The notes beneath the pieces are model-generated. The model had not been told where the DNA came from and searched no databases. It saw only the letters and a program-made list of their open reading frames with translations. A stretch of DNA of 64,000 bases from CAXBBB01 sp963793245 (GTDB taxonomy: Bacteria > Bacteroidota > Rhodothermia > Rhodothermales > BA12), in the NCBI GenBank assembly GCA_963793245.1, contig CAWBZG010000002.1:1426001-1490000 (forward strand), read 5' to 3'. The translations under genes were made by a program, and so were the position numbers. Below are positions 19,325 to 27,717 of this stretch, one piece after another; within the stretch, counting starts at the first letter, position 1, and each line of letters starts with the position of its first letter.

Positions 19325-19877
19325 TCAGGCGGGGCCGAACATGGCCTCGAGCATCTCCTCCTCGCTCAGCTTCGTCGATCGGCGTCGTCTGCACGTTGCG
19401 CGGCGCGTCAGGCTCTGGGGCGAAGGCAGGCGCGCACGGATGTGGCTCACTGGCAGCGTCGGCCTGGCGCCGGTGGTGCTCGCTGAGCACGGCGTCGCGC
19501 TCTCTGGGCGTGAGCATCCGCAGGTGCGGCTCGTTTCGTCCGATGGCATCGAGGGTCAACTCGGCGAGTTCGTCGGGCTTAGGGAAGCCGAGTTCGCGGC
19601 GCAGCTGGGCCGAGGCGTCGAGATCGGTGATGGGCGAGACGATGGGGCGCGAGGCGCCGTCGTTGCGGCTCAGGAGGTCGGCGGCTTTGGCGGCGTCGCA
19701 GGTGCGGGCCTTGTCGCGGCGGACGTACTCGTCGAAGTCTTCCGGCGAGACCGGGCAGACGTGCGGTGTCTCGAACGGGCTGAGCGAGGAGAGCAGCAGC
19801 GCGGTCGAATCGTCGAGCTTCTGATAGCGCCACCACAGGCGGTCGCCACCCTGAATGAGAGGGATGTCGGTAAACAT
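19325..19877 (-). CDS. Prophage protein, unknown, C-terminus probably frameshifted
   Basis: Starts MFTDIPLIQGGDRLWWRYQK, with a helical body (ELTLDAIGRNEPHLRMLTPR). In the original frame it runs on to 19131 through low-complexity Pro/Thr sequence and overlaps the next gene by 64 bp. A frame change near 19390 instead gives a natural-looking acidic end, KLSEEEMLEAMFGPA, with a stop at 19325. I prefer that end but it is an inference. Function unknown. Confidence 0.45.
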
Positions 19878-19882
19878 GCGCG

Positions 19883-20347
19883 TCAGGCGGCTTGCAGGAT
19901 TGAGGAGTTCTGCCCAGCGGCGACGCGGTCGCGCTCGGCTTTGGCGTCGAGTAGAGCCTGCTCCATCTCAGAGATGGCGGCGTCCATCCCGTCGAAATCG
20001 CGCGTAGCGTGTGCCCGTGCGAAGCTGCCCGAGCCCATCGTCATCGCCGTCACGTCGTCGTCGACGCGTCCGTTGGCGCGCCCCTCTCCCCTGCGGACGA
20101 TCTCGAACTGGGTGCAGAGGAAGGCGCGTGCCGGACGCAGTTCGCCGTGTTTGCACAGGTAGCGGCTCACGCGCTCGGCGTCTTCGATGTGGAGTTCGGC
20201 AGGCTCGTCGCCGCGGACGACGTTGTAGATGTGGCGCTCGCTGCGTCCGGCGACTTCGGCGATCTCGGCGGCGTTGAACTGGTCGTCGTCGAGGACGCGC
20301 TTCAGTGCGCGTGCGAAACCTGAACCGGTTCGGAAGTGCTTGGGCAT
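19883..20347 (-). CDS. CII-like/helix-turn-helix phage regulator
   Basis: A 154-residue protein with an N-terminal helix-turn-helix (FNAAEIAEVAGRSERHIYNV) and a helical C-terminus (MDAAISEMEQALLDAKAERD) that could oligomerise. This layout resembles phage CII-type or 'phage regulatory' activators near the lysogeny switch. It is the first gene of the leftward block after the antirepressor. Regulatory role inferred from fold and position. Confidence 0.55.
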   Translation of the reverse strand: MPKHFRTGSGFARALKRVLDDDQFNAAEIAEVAGRSERHIYNVVRGDEPAELHIEDAERVSRYLCKHGELRPARAFLCTQFEIVRRGEGRANGRVDDDVTAMTMGSGSFARAHATRDFDGMDAAISEMEQALLDAKAERDRVAAGQNSSILQAA

Positions 20348-20392
20348 AGGGATGGGGAGTAGTCTGCGGCTATGGACCGTCAGGAAATCAGA

Positions 20393-21038
20393 TCAGGCTT
20401 TCGAAGCTGCCTTGCGCGCGCTGTCCCGCGTGTCTCGGGCGACGTTGTGGATGGCGTCGAGGCGTTTCTCGATGTCGTCGATGCGCTTGTCCAGGCCGTG
20501 CAGCAGGGTGACGATCAGGCTGGCCGTGCGCTGGCTGGCGACCTTCTCGGCACGGTGCAACTCGGACAGGTCGCTCGTCGGGAGGCTGGCGCGCAGCAGC
20601 CCGAGGATGAGGTTCTCGCTCTCGCCCAGTTCGGCGGCGAGCGGCCATCCGTCACGAGGCTCAACCATACCCGGCGTGACGCGGCGCGGGATCGGGCCGA
20701 TGCCCTCATCCATCCGGTAGATTCCCGTGCGGCGCAGGCTCGGAAGGACTTCGTGCGTCACCCAGCGCGTGAAGCGCTTGGCTTCGGGCGTGCGACTCTT
20801 GAAGATGAGCTTGTAGAGACCCGGCTCGGTGACGGTGTTGACTTCCTGGGCGCCGCCAAGGGTGTCGGTAATGGCCACACCCTTTTCGTCCTCGTCGAGG
20901 CTAGCGATAGCATTCGCGGCTGTTCACGATGCCAAGCACATCACACACGTCTTTGGCGACGAACGTATGTGTGCCGTCGTCGGCGATGGAGACGCGAACG
21001 GCGTTCTGTTCGAAGGCGAGGGGGAGAAGGCTGGACAT
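20393..21038 (-). CDS. BRO-N domain antirepressor-like protein, frameshifted
   Basis: The N-terminus in one frame reads MSSLLPLAFEQNAVRVSIAD then VAKDVCDVLGIVNS; after a frame change near 20915 it continues AIASLDEDEKGVAITDTLGG and GLYKLIFKSRTPEAKRFTRW-VTHEVLPSLRRTG. Together these form a complete BRO-N domain, the module found in phage antirepressors (Ant/KilA-like). The C-terminal half is helical (LLHGLDKRIDDIEKRLDAIH), probably for partner binding. Antirepressors inactivate the prophage repressor or remodel transcription at induction, consistent with its place beside the switch. Confidence 0.65.
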
Positions 21039-21075
21039 GGTTACTTTGGAGGTTTCACCCAACCAGGTCGGTCAG

Positions 21076-21354
21076 ATGGCAAATCAGAAAAGGAGCACTC
21101 GGCATTTCGATTATCCAGGCCTCGACGAGTGGTCCGGCATCATGGATCAGATCGAAGTCGTCTGCGGACACGTCGAAAACATGATGAGCGAGGCGGCCAC
21201 GCGGGAGCAGATCGTGCAGGCAGCGATTACGCTGTATTGCACCGAGCACGCCGCCAAGACCGTAGACGAGAGGCTGAAGCGCTTCGAAGACGACATCCAG
21301 ACCCTACAGAGCACGCTCAGCGACATCGAGTTTGCTCTCCGGCACGACGACTAG
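21076..21354 (+). CDS. Small coiled-coil prophage protein, unknown
   Basis: A 92-residue acidic, helical protein from MANQKRSTRHFDYPGLDEWS, ending in heptad-like sequence (VDERLKRFEDDIQTLQSTLS). It lies on the plus strand among leftward genes and its end overlaps the convergent neighbour by 4 bp. An alternative in-frame ATG at 21037 has a better ribosome-binding site (GGGGAGAAGG) but overlaps the antirepressor start. No family recognised. Confidence 0.45.
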   Translation: MANQKRSTRHFDYPGLDEWSGIMDQIEVVCGHVENMMSEAATREQIVQAAITLYCTEHAAKTVDERLKRFEDDIQTLQSTLSDIEFALRHDD

Positions 21355-21653
21355 AAGAGCCACAGATCGGCGTCGGGTTCGTCGCTCAGCAGTCCGAACG
21401 TGCCGCTTGCGGCATCGAAGGTGATGGCTGTTTTGTTCACGCCACCCTCTCGGGTGAGACGCAGCTTCGGAGGCCCGCCGAAGTGCCGGGCGCGCATGTC
21501 TGCGTTGCCGCCGGTGACACGGACGCGCTCAACACCGTGCTTCTCGACGAGCGCGAGAACGTAGTTGGCCGTGCAATGCCCGAACGGGCGCTCGGCCCAG
21601 GTGCCGTCGGCGCGCTGGACTTGGATGGTGAGGGGCTGGATCTGATCGGGCAT
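21351..21653 (-). CDS. Prophage protein, unknown
   Basis: A 100-residue protein (MPDQIQPLTIQVQRADGTWA) with alternating beta segments (FGHCTANYVLALVEKHGVER; KTAITFDAASGTFGLLSDEP). It lies 3 bp downstream of the Cro-like gene and is presumably co-transcribed with it. No motif recognised. Confidence 0.5.
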   Translation of the reverse strand: MPDQIQPLTIQVQRADGTWAERPFGHCTANYVLALVEKHGVERVRVTGGNADMRARHFGGPPKLRLTREGGVNKTAITFDAASGTFGLLSDEPDADLWLF

Positions 21654-21656
21654 GAC

Positions 21657-21875
21657 TTAGGCTGCGTAATTGAGTTGGAGGTAGAGGCTGTCGGTCGACA
21701 CGCCGAGCCACGACGCCAGCGAGCCGAGCGTAGAGGCACTCACGTTGATTGCAAAGCCGCGCGAGAGCTGGCTGATTGTGGCACGTGCCAGGCCACTTTC
21801 GGCGACAGCCTCCCCAATCGTGCAGGTTTCGAGGCGTGTGCAGATCAGATCCGCTATATGGCTGTGGTTGAGCAT
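21657..21875 (-). CDS. Cro-like helix-turn-helix regulator
   Basis: A 72-residue protein consisting almost entirely of an XRE/Cro-type helix-turn-helix: TIGEAVAESGLARATISQLS followed by RGFAINVSASTLGSLASWLG. It is transcribed divergently from the CI-like repressor across an 80-bp region with palindromic operators, the standard arrangement of a lambdoid-type genetic switch. It probably opposes the repressor and opens the leftward early operon. Confidence 0.7.
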   Translation of the reverse strand: MLNHSHIADLICTRLETCTIGEAVAESGLARATISQLSRGFAINVSASTLGSLASWLGVSTDSLYLQLNYAA

Positions 21876-21917
21876 GACGTATGTTGTCGCGTTCTGTATT
21901 CCGAACGATCAAAAGGT

Positions 21918-21952
21918 AAGTGCCTGGCACTTGCCTGTCAATAGCCAGGCAA
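21918..21952. promoter_or_regulatory. Palindromic operator at the CI/Cro-like switch
   Basis: A perfect 15-bp palindrome (AAGTGCC-T-GGCACTT, 21918-21932) is overlapped by an inverted repeat TTGCCTG/CAGGCAA with an 8-bp spacer (21931-21952). All half-sites share TGCC. They lie directly upstream of the repressor ATG (21956) and upstream of the divergent Cro-like gene, so they probably bind both regulators. Confidence 0.65.
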
Positions 21953-21955
21953 AAA

Positions 21956-23020
21956 ATGTCTGATCCAAACACCTTTGCAGCTCGTTTAAAGCGAGTAGCA
22001 GCCCAGAAGGGACTCACTCTGGGTGACCTTGCCAATGCAGCTGATCTAGCTCCAACAACCCTATATCGTTGGGTTAATGGTGACCGTAAGCCAAAACGGG
22101 ACACATTGGTAAGACTGGCAATTGCCAGTGACATATCACCCGTTTGGCTCATTGAAGGCATCGAGCCTAAATCCCTTCACCCCCTTAGTGACTCAAGGAC
22201 CTGGCCAGAGCTAGTAGAGTTCATCGCGCAGAAGATCTCGGATCTAGTCGATACCACTGAATTCATAAATGTGATTGGATATCAGCCTAGACATATAAGC
22301 GTTGATCGATACAATATTTATAACGTAGATTTATATTCTGTACTAAAGACTATCATCACTGAGTATTCTGACTACTTAGTAGATATAATGGGGCGATATG
22401 ATCGTCACTCTGGTCATGCAGCTATATCTGACCACTTACCAGTGCTTGGGGCGCACCTCGAAAGCGAGGAAGGTGAGCTAAGGGCTTTGGGAGGCCACAC
22501 TGATCTGATCGCCTACGAAGTCGTCCCCAACGGCGTGGGGGCGAGCCGAAGGGGGCAGGACAACAGCGAAGCCCCCAAGCAGGTGGTTCGGCTAGACCGC
22601 GAGTACGTGCTGGGCCGCTTCGGCCGCATCCCCGACCCCCACGACACGTATTTCGCCGCCGTCCACGGCGACTCGATGGAGCCCTACATCCGCGACGGCT
22701 CGCAAGTATGCGCTCAGAAGGTCCGAGGCATCCGCGATGCTGGTCGCTATCTGCTCTCCTATGATGGCCACGAAGAGTTCTGCAAGCGCGTCACGCGGCA
22801 GGGCCGAAAGCGGCTGCTCGTCGAGAGCGACAACAAGGCCTACGCCCCACAGCGCCTCGAGTGGCTCGAGGACGACGAATACCGCGACCTCGACAGCGGC
22901 GATACGCTCAGCCTCTACGTACACGGACGCGTCATCGACCCGCCTGACACCAACCGCGCCGTACTGGGCGAAGTCATCGACGCTTTTGCCCGAGCACTCG
23001 GGCGCACTCCGCATTCCTGA
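21956..23020 (+). CDS. CI/LexA-type phage repressor (XRE HTH + S24 domain)
   Basis: A 354-residue repressor. Residues 1-70 form an XRE helix-turn-helix (KRVAAQKGLTLGDLANAADL). A long AT-rich middle follows, then an S24/LexA-like domain with the catalytic Ser in HGDSMEPYIRDGS and the Lys region CKRVTRQGRKRLLVESD. Such repressors hold the lysogenic state and self-cleave on RecA activation. The Ser-Lys dyad seems intact; I did not identify a clear Ala-Gly cleavage site. Bases 21980-22400 are visibly AT-richer than the S24 part, suggesting a mosaic origin. The ATG at 21956 lies at the edge of the operator. Confidence 0.82.
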   Translation: MSDPNTFAARLKRVAAQKGLTLGDLANAADLAPTTLYRWVNGDRKPKRDTLVRLAIASDISPVWLIEGIEPKSLHPLSDSRTWPELVEFIAQKISDLVDTTEFINVIGYQPRHISVDRYNIYNVDLYSVLKTIITEYSDYLVDIMGRYDRHSGHAAISDHLPVLGAHLESEEGELRALGGHTDLIAYEVVPNGVGASRRGQDNSEAPKQVVRLDREYVLGRFGRIPDPHDTYFAAVHGDSMEPYIRDGSQVCAQKVRGIRDAGRYLLSYDGHEEFCKRVTRQGRKRLLVESDNKAYAPQRLEWLEDDEYRDLDSGDTLSLYVHGRVIDPPDTNRAVLGEVIDAFARALGRTPHS

Positions 23021-23499
23021 TGAGCCTCATCCTCCGCGCCGCCGGCGCCGTCACGCTCCTTTTGTCCATCTTCGCAGCCGCCACCTTCGTCGGCATTCCC
23101 GTTGCGATCGGCGGAGTCGTCGGCGCAGTGGTGCTTCTCGCGCTCGCTACCATCCTCGACACGGTCCGAGAAACAGCAAAGCGGACAGACGCCATCGAAC
23201 TGACGCTGCACGACCTCATCCGCACAACACCGTCGCCCGCAACTAGCCATCGGCCCACTCCCGCCGAGATCACAGAAGCGTCGGCCCAACAAGTGCGTGC
23301 GTTGATGGACAGCCTCGTTGACGCTGGCTTTCTATCTCCGGAAGAACGCGAAACGGCTTCGGCGCTATGGCAGAACGATGCCAATTTCAAAACACGTGCT
23401 AAGCGTGCTGCCGCGATGCCACCGAGCGACGTTCGCGCCTCTGAAGCGCAGCGACTTGCCCACTATATCCGCGAACAGGTAGTGACAAAGCCAGCGTAG
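23020..23499 (+). CDS. Membrane-anchored prophage protein, unknown
   Basis: A 159-residue protein with two N-terminal hydrophobic segments (GAVTLLLSIFAAATFVGIPV and GVVGAVVLLALATILDTV), then a soluble helical tail with a segment that resembles a short C-terminal domain (LMDSLVDAGFLSPEERETAS). Its start overlaps the repressor stop by one base, so it is made from the lysogenic transcript. That position is typical of superinfection-exclusion or other lysogenic-conversion genes, but no function can be assigned. Confidence 0.55.
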   Translation: MSLILRAAGAVTLLLSIFAAATFVGIPVAIGGVVGAVVLLALATILDTVRETAKRTDAIELTLHDLIRTTPSPATSHRPTPAEITEASAQQVRALMDSLVDAGFLSPEERETASALWQNDANFKTRAKRAAAMPPSDVRASEAQRLAHYIREQVVTKPA

Positions 23500-23602
23500 C
23501 GGAGTGATTTGTACTCTCACTGATACGCCCTAGTGTGACCCAGGCGGTGCGTGGGGCCATTAGGCTGACGCTAGCCTCACATTCGAAAACGATACTCTCT
23601 CG

Positions 23603-25756
23603 ATGAACGAACCTGCATCACCTCAAGGCGATACTGAGGCTAACGTGAAACCCTACACGGCACGAATCTCACGTCGTACAGTAGACAAACTCGGAGTTAA
23701 ACTTTACGACCGAGCTAGCGCCGTCGTCGCTGAACTGGTTGCCAACGGATACGATGCTGACGCTGACGTGGTGTGGGTCCGCCTTCCACTCGCTACCGCA
23801 CTGGCGACTAAGAAAGCTGGCCAGTTAGTTCAGAAAGGGTACGTCGTTGAAGTCGAGGACGACGGACACGGCATGACCCCCGAGGAAGCACAATCGTACT
23901 TCTTAGAAATTGGACGGGATAGGAGAAAGCACCAAGAGCAGGGCGGCGCATCCCGCAAGAAGGGCAGGCCCGTAATGGGCCGAAAAGGGATTGGCAAGCT
24001 AGCGCCATTTGGAATTTGCCGCCGTATTGAGGTCATCTCGTCTGGTGGCGAGAAACAGGAAGAAGGGTACCTCACTTCTCACTTCTTTCTCGACTACGAC
24101 ACTCTCGTCGACGATACGTACGCAGAAGCTAAGTTGGAATCTGGTGACCTCGACCGTACCTACAGATCGGGCACTGGTACCACTATACGACTGACGAACT
24201 TCCTGCCGAAGCGAGTGCCAGATCGAGATACGTTCGAGCGGCAGATGGCCATGCGGTTCGCATTCGCGTCACATCCGTTCGAACTCGTCGTAGAAGACAC
24301 ACGAAAGCAAGACCCTGAAGAAGCGTTTGTAGTCAAGCACCTGTCGGTGCCGATCATGCCTGAAACGAGGGTAGATTTGACTAACTACCCCGTTGCGTTC
24401 ACCAGCGAAGACGAAACCGACGACGATGATAAACCAATCGAGCGCAAGCTCGAAGTCACTGGATGGCTCGCGTTAGCAAAAGATGCTTACAAAAACGAGG
24501 AGATGTCTGGTGTCAGGATTTACGCCAGAGACAAAATCGTAGCTACTACTCGTGACTTCGAGCAGCCGGCTGGCTACACGGGCGAGTACACCATACGCTC
24601 CTACTTGGTCGGTGAGGTGTACGCTGAGTGGTTAGATCTCGACGACGGCGAGGACCTCGTGCGCTCAGACCGCCAGGGCATAATTTGGGATTCTGAATAT
24701 GGGCGAGCTTTGCGCAAGTGGGGAGCCGAACTCATCGTAAAGATCGGCAGCACGTCACGTGCTCCGCGGCGCGTCCGAGTCGGCGACCTTTTCCTGGAAC
24801 GCTCTGGTTTTGCCGAGCGCGCAAAAGACAGGTTTGCAGACGCAGAGATACGAGACGTTGCAGTCGATCTAGCGAAGCAAATCGGAAGGTTCGCTGCTGA
24901 GGATGAGCTAGGAAGCCAGGAGTATCTGGACTCGCTGTCGGAGATCGTCCTGTCCGTGGCGCCACACAAGGCTCTCATAAGTGCTTTTCAGAGGTTCGCT
25001 GAAGAAACTGGTTCAGGTGGCGCACCCATAGAACAAATGATAGACCTCTTTGGGAAGGCGAAGGTGGCTGAAACCGCTTCCTTCGGCCAGATTGCATCCC
25101 AACGAGTACGCGTGATCCACAGGCTCGAAGAGATGCTCCTAAGTACAGACTACACCGAAGACGATCTTCAGAAGCTGATAGAGCAGTCCAGGTGGCTCAT
25201 AGAGCCTGCTTGGACGCCCATAACTCAAAACCAGTCGTTGTCGACGTTTCGGAAGAGCTTTGAAAGCTACTGGCGTGATAAGCACCCAGACGACGACGAG
25301 GTCATCCTTTCTGATGGGTTAGACGCACATTCAACTAAGCGCCCTGATTTCACGCTGGCGCACATTGGACATGCACTACACATCGTCGAGATCAAAGCCC
25401 GACGGCACGTCTTCACAGATGCAGATTTCTCCCGGCTGTACAACTACGTGCAGGCCTTCCGTCGCTACTTCAAAGAAAACGAGAGAATCAGCCTTGGCTT
25501 CCGGGATAGGTGGGTGATCGACCTCGTTACTGACGAGATCAGAATAAGAGACCCACTCAAAGCGGAAGTATTTGAAAAGCTCATCGAACAAGGTGAAGTC
25601 AAACCGATAACGTGGGATGACTTCCTAGATAGAGCTGTGACCACACATGAGCTGTTTTTGGAAGCCGCTCGAAAACACGGACAGATCGTCAGGGAGATGG
25701 AGTTACGAAATAGCATTGCAAACGCACCGGACAATCCTGACAACGGGGATTCTTAG
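23603..25756 (+). CDS. GHKL (MutL/MORC-type) ATPase fused to PD-(D/E)XK nuclease
   Basis: A 717-residue protein. The N-terminal GHKL ATPase motifs are intact: N-box AELVANGYDADA (Glu44, Asn48, Asp51), G1 EDDGHGM (Asp86-x-Gly88-x-Gly90) and G2 MGRKGIGKLA (residues 125-134), the HATPase_c_3 pattern shared with MutL and MORC proteins. A transducer-like and helical region follows. The C-terminus carries a PD-(D/E)XK nuclease core: RPDFTL (Asp582) and HIVEIKARR (Glu596, Lys598). The pairing implies an ATP-gated clamp that controls DNA cleavage. The gene lies between the immunity region and the late genes and is convergent with a glycosylase/C5-methylase operon, with a 68-bp overlap of the ends. 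This suggests a restriction or defence role. Lower GC than the structural genes suggests transfer. Confidence 0.75.
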   Translation: MNEPASPQGDTEANVKPYTARISRRTVDKLGVKLYDRASAVVAELVANGYDADADVVWVRLPLATALATKKAGQLVQKGYVVEVEDDGHGMTPEEAQSYFLEIGRDRRKHQEQGGASRKKGRPVMGRKGIGKLAPFGICRRIEVISSGGEKQEEGYLTSHFFLDYDTLVDDTYAEAKLESGDLDRTYRSGTGTTIRLTNFLPKRVPDRDTFERQMAMRFAFASHPFELVVEDTRKQDPEEAFVVKHLSVPIMPETRVDLTNYPVAFTSEDETDDDDKPIERKLEVTGWLALAKDAYKNEEMSGVRIYARDKIVATTRDFEQPAGYTGEYTIRSYLVGEVYAEWLDLDDGEDLVRSDRQGIIWDSEYGRALRKWGAELIVKIGSTSRAPRRVRVGDLFLERSGFAERAKDRFADAEIRDVAVDLAKQIGRFAAEDELGSQEYLDSLSEIVLSVAPHKALISAFQRFAEETGSGGAPIEQMIDLFGKAKVAETASFGQIASQRVRVIHRLEEMLLSTDYTEDDLQKLIEQSRWLIEPAWTPITQNQSLSTFRKSFESYWRDKHPDDDEVILSDGLDAHSTKRPDFTLAHIGHALHIVEIKARRHVFTDADFSRLYNYVQAFRRYFKENERISLGFRDRWVIDLVTDEIRIRDPLKAEVFEKLIEQGEVKPITWDDFLDRAVTTHELFLEAARKHGQIVREMELRNSIANAPDNPDNGDS

Positions 25757-26399
25757 CCGTACACCGATTCCTCCCGTGCGCAATCGCCGTCACGTGAAAG
25801 GAGTGGCGAAGTCCAATCGGTACGAGCGCGTCTAATTCACCGTGCGCCTGCTCTGGCCGTTGCTTCGTCGTCCACCCCAGCCGGCACGCGATTCGGTGTA
25901 CGTGCACGTCGACGGCCAGCACGTCACGCCCGAGCGTGTAGGCCGCCACACACCGCGCCACCTTCGCCGACACCCCCGGTAATTCCTCCAAGTACGACAG
26001 TAGTTCACCCGTCGGCATCACGCCCAGCTGCTCGCTCACGCGCGTCGTCCCGAAGTCAGCGATAAGCCGGGCCGCGCTCGCCTGTAACTGCTCCGTGCGC
26101 CGATGCGCGAACCCTCCCGGCCTGAGCAGCCGCTCGACGTCGGCCGGATCGGCGGTCGGCAAATCGTCCCAGTCCGGCACGAGAGCCGAAAGCTCCGCGT
26201 AGAGCCGCTGCGCTCGTTCAGGTGGCGTGCGATTCGAGAGCACTAGGTAGACGACGTCAGAAAACGGATCCTCAGGATTGCCATGCCGCGGTAGGCCGTA
26301 GGTCTCGACGAGCCTGCGGACGACCTCACGCACGACGCGCTCACGCTCCTCCTCTGCCTCGCTCCACAACTCACGCGCACATTCCAGCCGGTCACGCAT
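25689..26399 (-). CDS. Endonuclease III family DNA glycosylase (HhH-GPD, Fe-S)
   Basis: A 236-residue HhH-GPD protein. The hairpin LPGVSAKVARCVAAY carries Lys146 at the position of E. coli Nth Lys120; the catalytic Asp is Asp164 in AVDVHVHRI, the canonical 18 residues later. The [4Fe-4S] loop C213-x6-C220-x2-C223-x5-C229 is complete. It therefore looks like an active bifunctional glycosylase/AP lyase. Its ATG overlaps the stop of the C5-methyltransferase by 8 bp, so the two are co-translated. A plausible job is repair of T:G mismatches from deaminated 5-methylcytosine, as Mig.MthI does beside M.MthTI, or cleavage in a modification-linked defence system. Its last codons overlap the convergent ATPase-nuclease gene. 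Confidence 0.82.
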   Translation of the reverse strand: MRDRLECARELWSEAEEERERVVREVVRRLVETYGLPRHGNPEDPFSDVVYLVLSNRTPPERAQRLYAELSALVPDWDDLPTADPADVERLLRPGGFAHRRTEQLQASAARLIADFGTTRVSEQLGVMPTGELLSYLEELPGVSAKVARCVAAYTLGRDVLAVDVHVHRIACRLGWTTKQRPEQAHGELDALVPIGLRHSFHVTAIAHGRNRCTAKNPRCQDCPVRLQCYFVTPSP

Positions 26400-27717
26400 C
26401 GGCGAACAGGTCCGGCTCGGCAGCTTTCCGGCTGAACAACTTAGGCATCGCGAGTGCCAAACGTGAATCGTCGTCGCGCATCATCATAGTCTGCTCACTG
26501 ACGCCTTCCGTACCTCCGAGGATCGCCTTGAGTACCTCGCCGTGCTGCTTGGTGAAGTGGGGGGGGATCGCCTCGCCGATCATCTCGCGCACCTTGCCCA
26601 CCCCCCAATGCGTCAGCGCATCGCCCCACTTGAACTCGTCGTCGATGGTTTGCAGACGAGCGCACTCCCGAACGCTGAGCACGCGATGCTCCGTCGGGTG
26701 GAGCGTCACGTCGCTGCCTACGTGCCCGCTCGCCGTCGTAATGGTCGCCGAGGGTTCGCTGGATCGCTGGCGACTGTAGCTGGTTTGGAAACCTCTGACG
26801 AGACGTACCTCGCCCGTCTTCTTATCTCGAACCACGGGACGAAGCATCGGCTCGCCACAACTCGGGCAGACAGCGGCTTCGGCTGGCACGTCTGAGAGGT
26901 GGCAGCCACTCTCGCAGGCCTGATTGAGCCACGCCGATCCGCCCTCTGACGGTGTCGCTTCGACCATTCGACGCTGGCGATCTTTCCAAATCGGCACGCA
27001 GTGAAGCGGATCGTCGCTCGTCGCCCCATCCACCGTACACGAAAGCGGCGCTAGCCCCTGCGTGACGCTGCTAAATACGCGGCGCTCCTCGCTACGTGTC
27101 ACCGTCGGGAACGGCACCGCTCCGATTTCGGCGAGCGCGGCGAGCGCAGGCTCCTCTTTGTGAACGAGCGTGACGAACGTGCGGCGGCGCCTCTGCGGCA
27201 CGCCATAGTCCGCAAGGTCCGTCGTGATGGCAAAGCACTGGTAAAGGTGGCCGAGCTTCTCGACCAGCAGTTGTGGCGCCGTGACGCTACCGCTCTCGTC
27301 CTTCTTGACGACGCGAGTTAGGAACTGCGGCACGTTTTCAAGCACGATTACGCGCGGGAGTAACGCCAGGGCGACACTGGCAACGACCGACGCCAGGAGA
27401 TTGCGATCGTCGTCGGCGTCAAACTCCTTACCCTCGCGCCGATAGCTACGGGCACTCGACATTCCTTGGCAAGGTGGGCAACCCGTGAGTAGGTCTGGCC
27501 GCTCGCTTCCTCGCCTCACTTTCCAGCCACGCACGACTTGGTGCCATGTGTCTCGTAGGTCTCCCGGCACCCCCCACGCCTCTTTGTGATTGAGCAGCGC
27601 CACGTCAAGGCGCTTAGGCTCCAGTTCCGCCATCACTTCAAAGCGAAAGGCAGCGTCAGCGTAGCCGACGTCACCGGCTCCACAGTTGGTAAACAGGCTG
27701 ACGGCAGTGAGCGACAC
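26392..27717 (-). CDS. DNA (cytosine-5-)-methyltransferase
   Basis: A 441-residue C5-methylase with all core motifs: I (SLFTNCGAGDVGY), IV (GCPPCQG, catalytic Cys83), VI (LENVP), VIII (YGVPQRRRR), IX (RECARLQTID) and X (IGEAIPPHF). The target-recognition region between VIII and IX contains a zinc-ribbon-like cysteine set (CESGC and CPSC about 13 residues later). Recognition sequence unknown. It is the first gene of a leftward two-gene operon with the EndoIII-like glycosylase. It could protect phage or lysogen DNA from the adjacent ATPase-nuclease, or simply modify the phage genome. Confidence 0.92.
   Translation of the reverse strand: MSLTAVSLFTNCGAGDVGYADAAFRFEVMAELEPKRLDVALLNHKEAWGVPGDLRDTWHQVVRGWKVRRGSERPDLLTGCPPCQGMSSARSYRREGKEFDADDDRNLLASVVASVALALLPRVIVLENVPQFLTRVVKKDESGSVTAPQLLVEKLGHLYQCFAITTDLADYGVPQRRRRTFVTLVHKEEPALAALAEIGAVPFPTVTRSEERRVFSSVTQGLAPLSCTVDGATSDDPLHCVPIWKDRQRRMVEATPSEGGSAWLNQACESGCHLSDVPAEAAVCPSCGEPMLRPVVRDKKTGEVRLVRGFQTSYSRQRSSEPSATITTASGHVGSDVTLHPTEHRVLSVRECARLQTIDDEFKWGDALTHWGVGKVREMIGEAIPPHFTKQHGEVLKAILGGTEGVSEQTMMMRDDDSRLALAMPKLFSRKAAEPDLFADA

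Noticed and set aside
23540..23580. Short inverted repeat AGGCT-AGCCT upstream of the ATPase-nuclease gene
   Set aside because: Only five-base arms; not distinguishable from chance.
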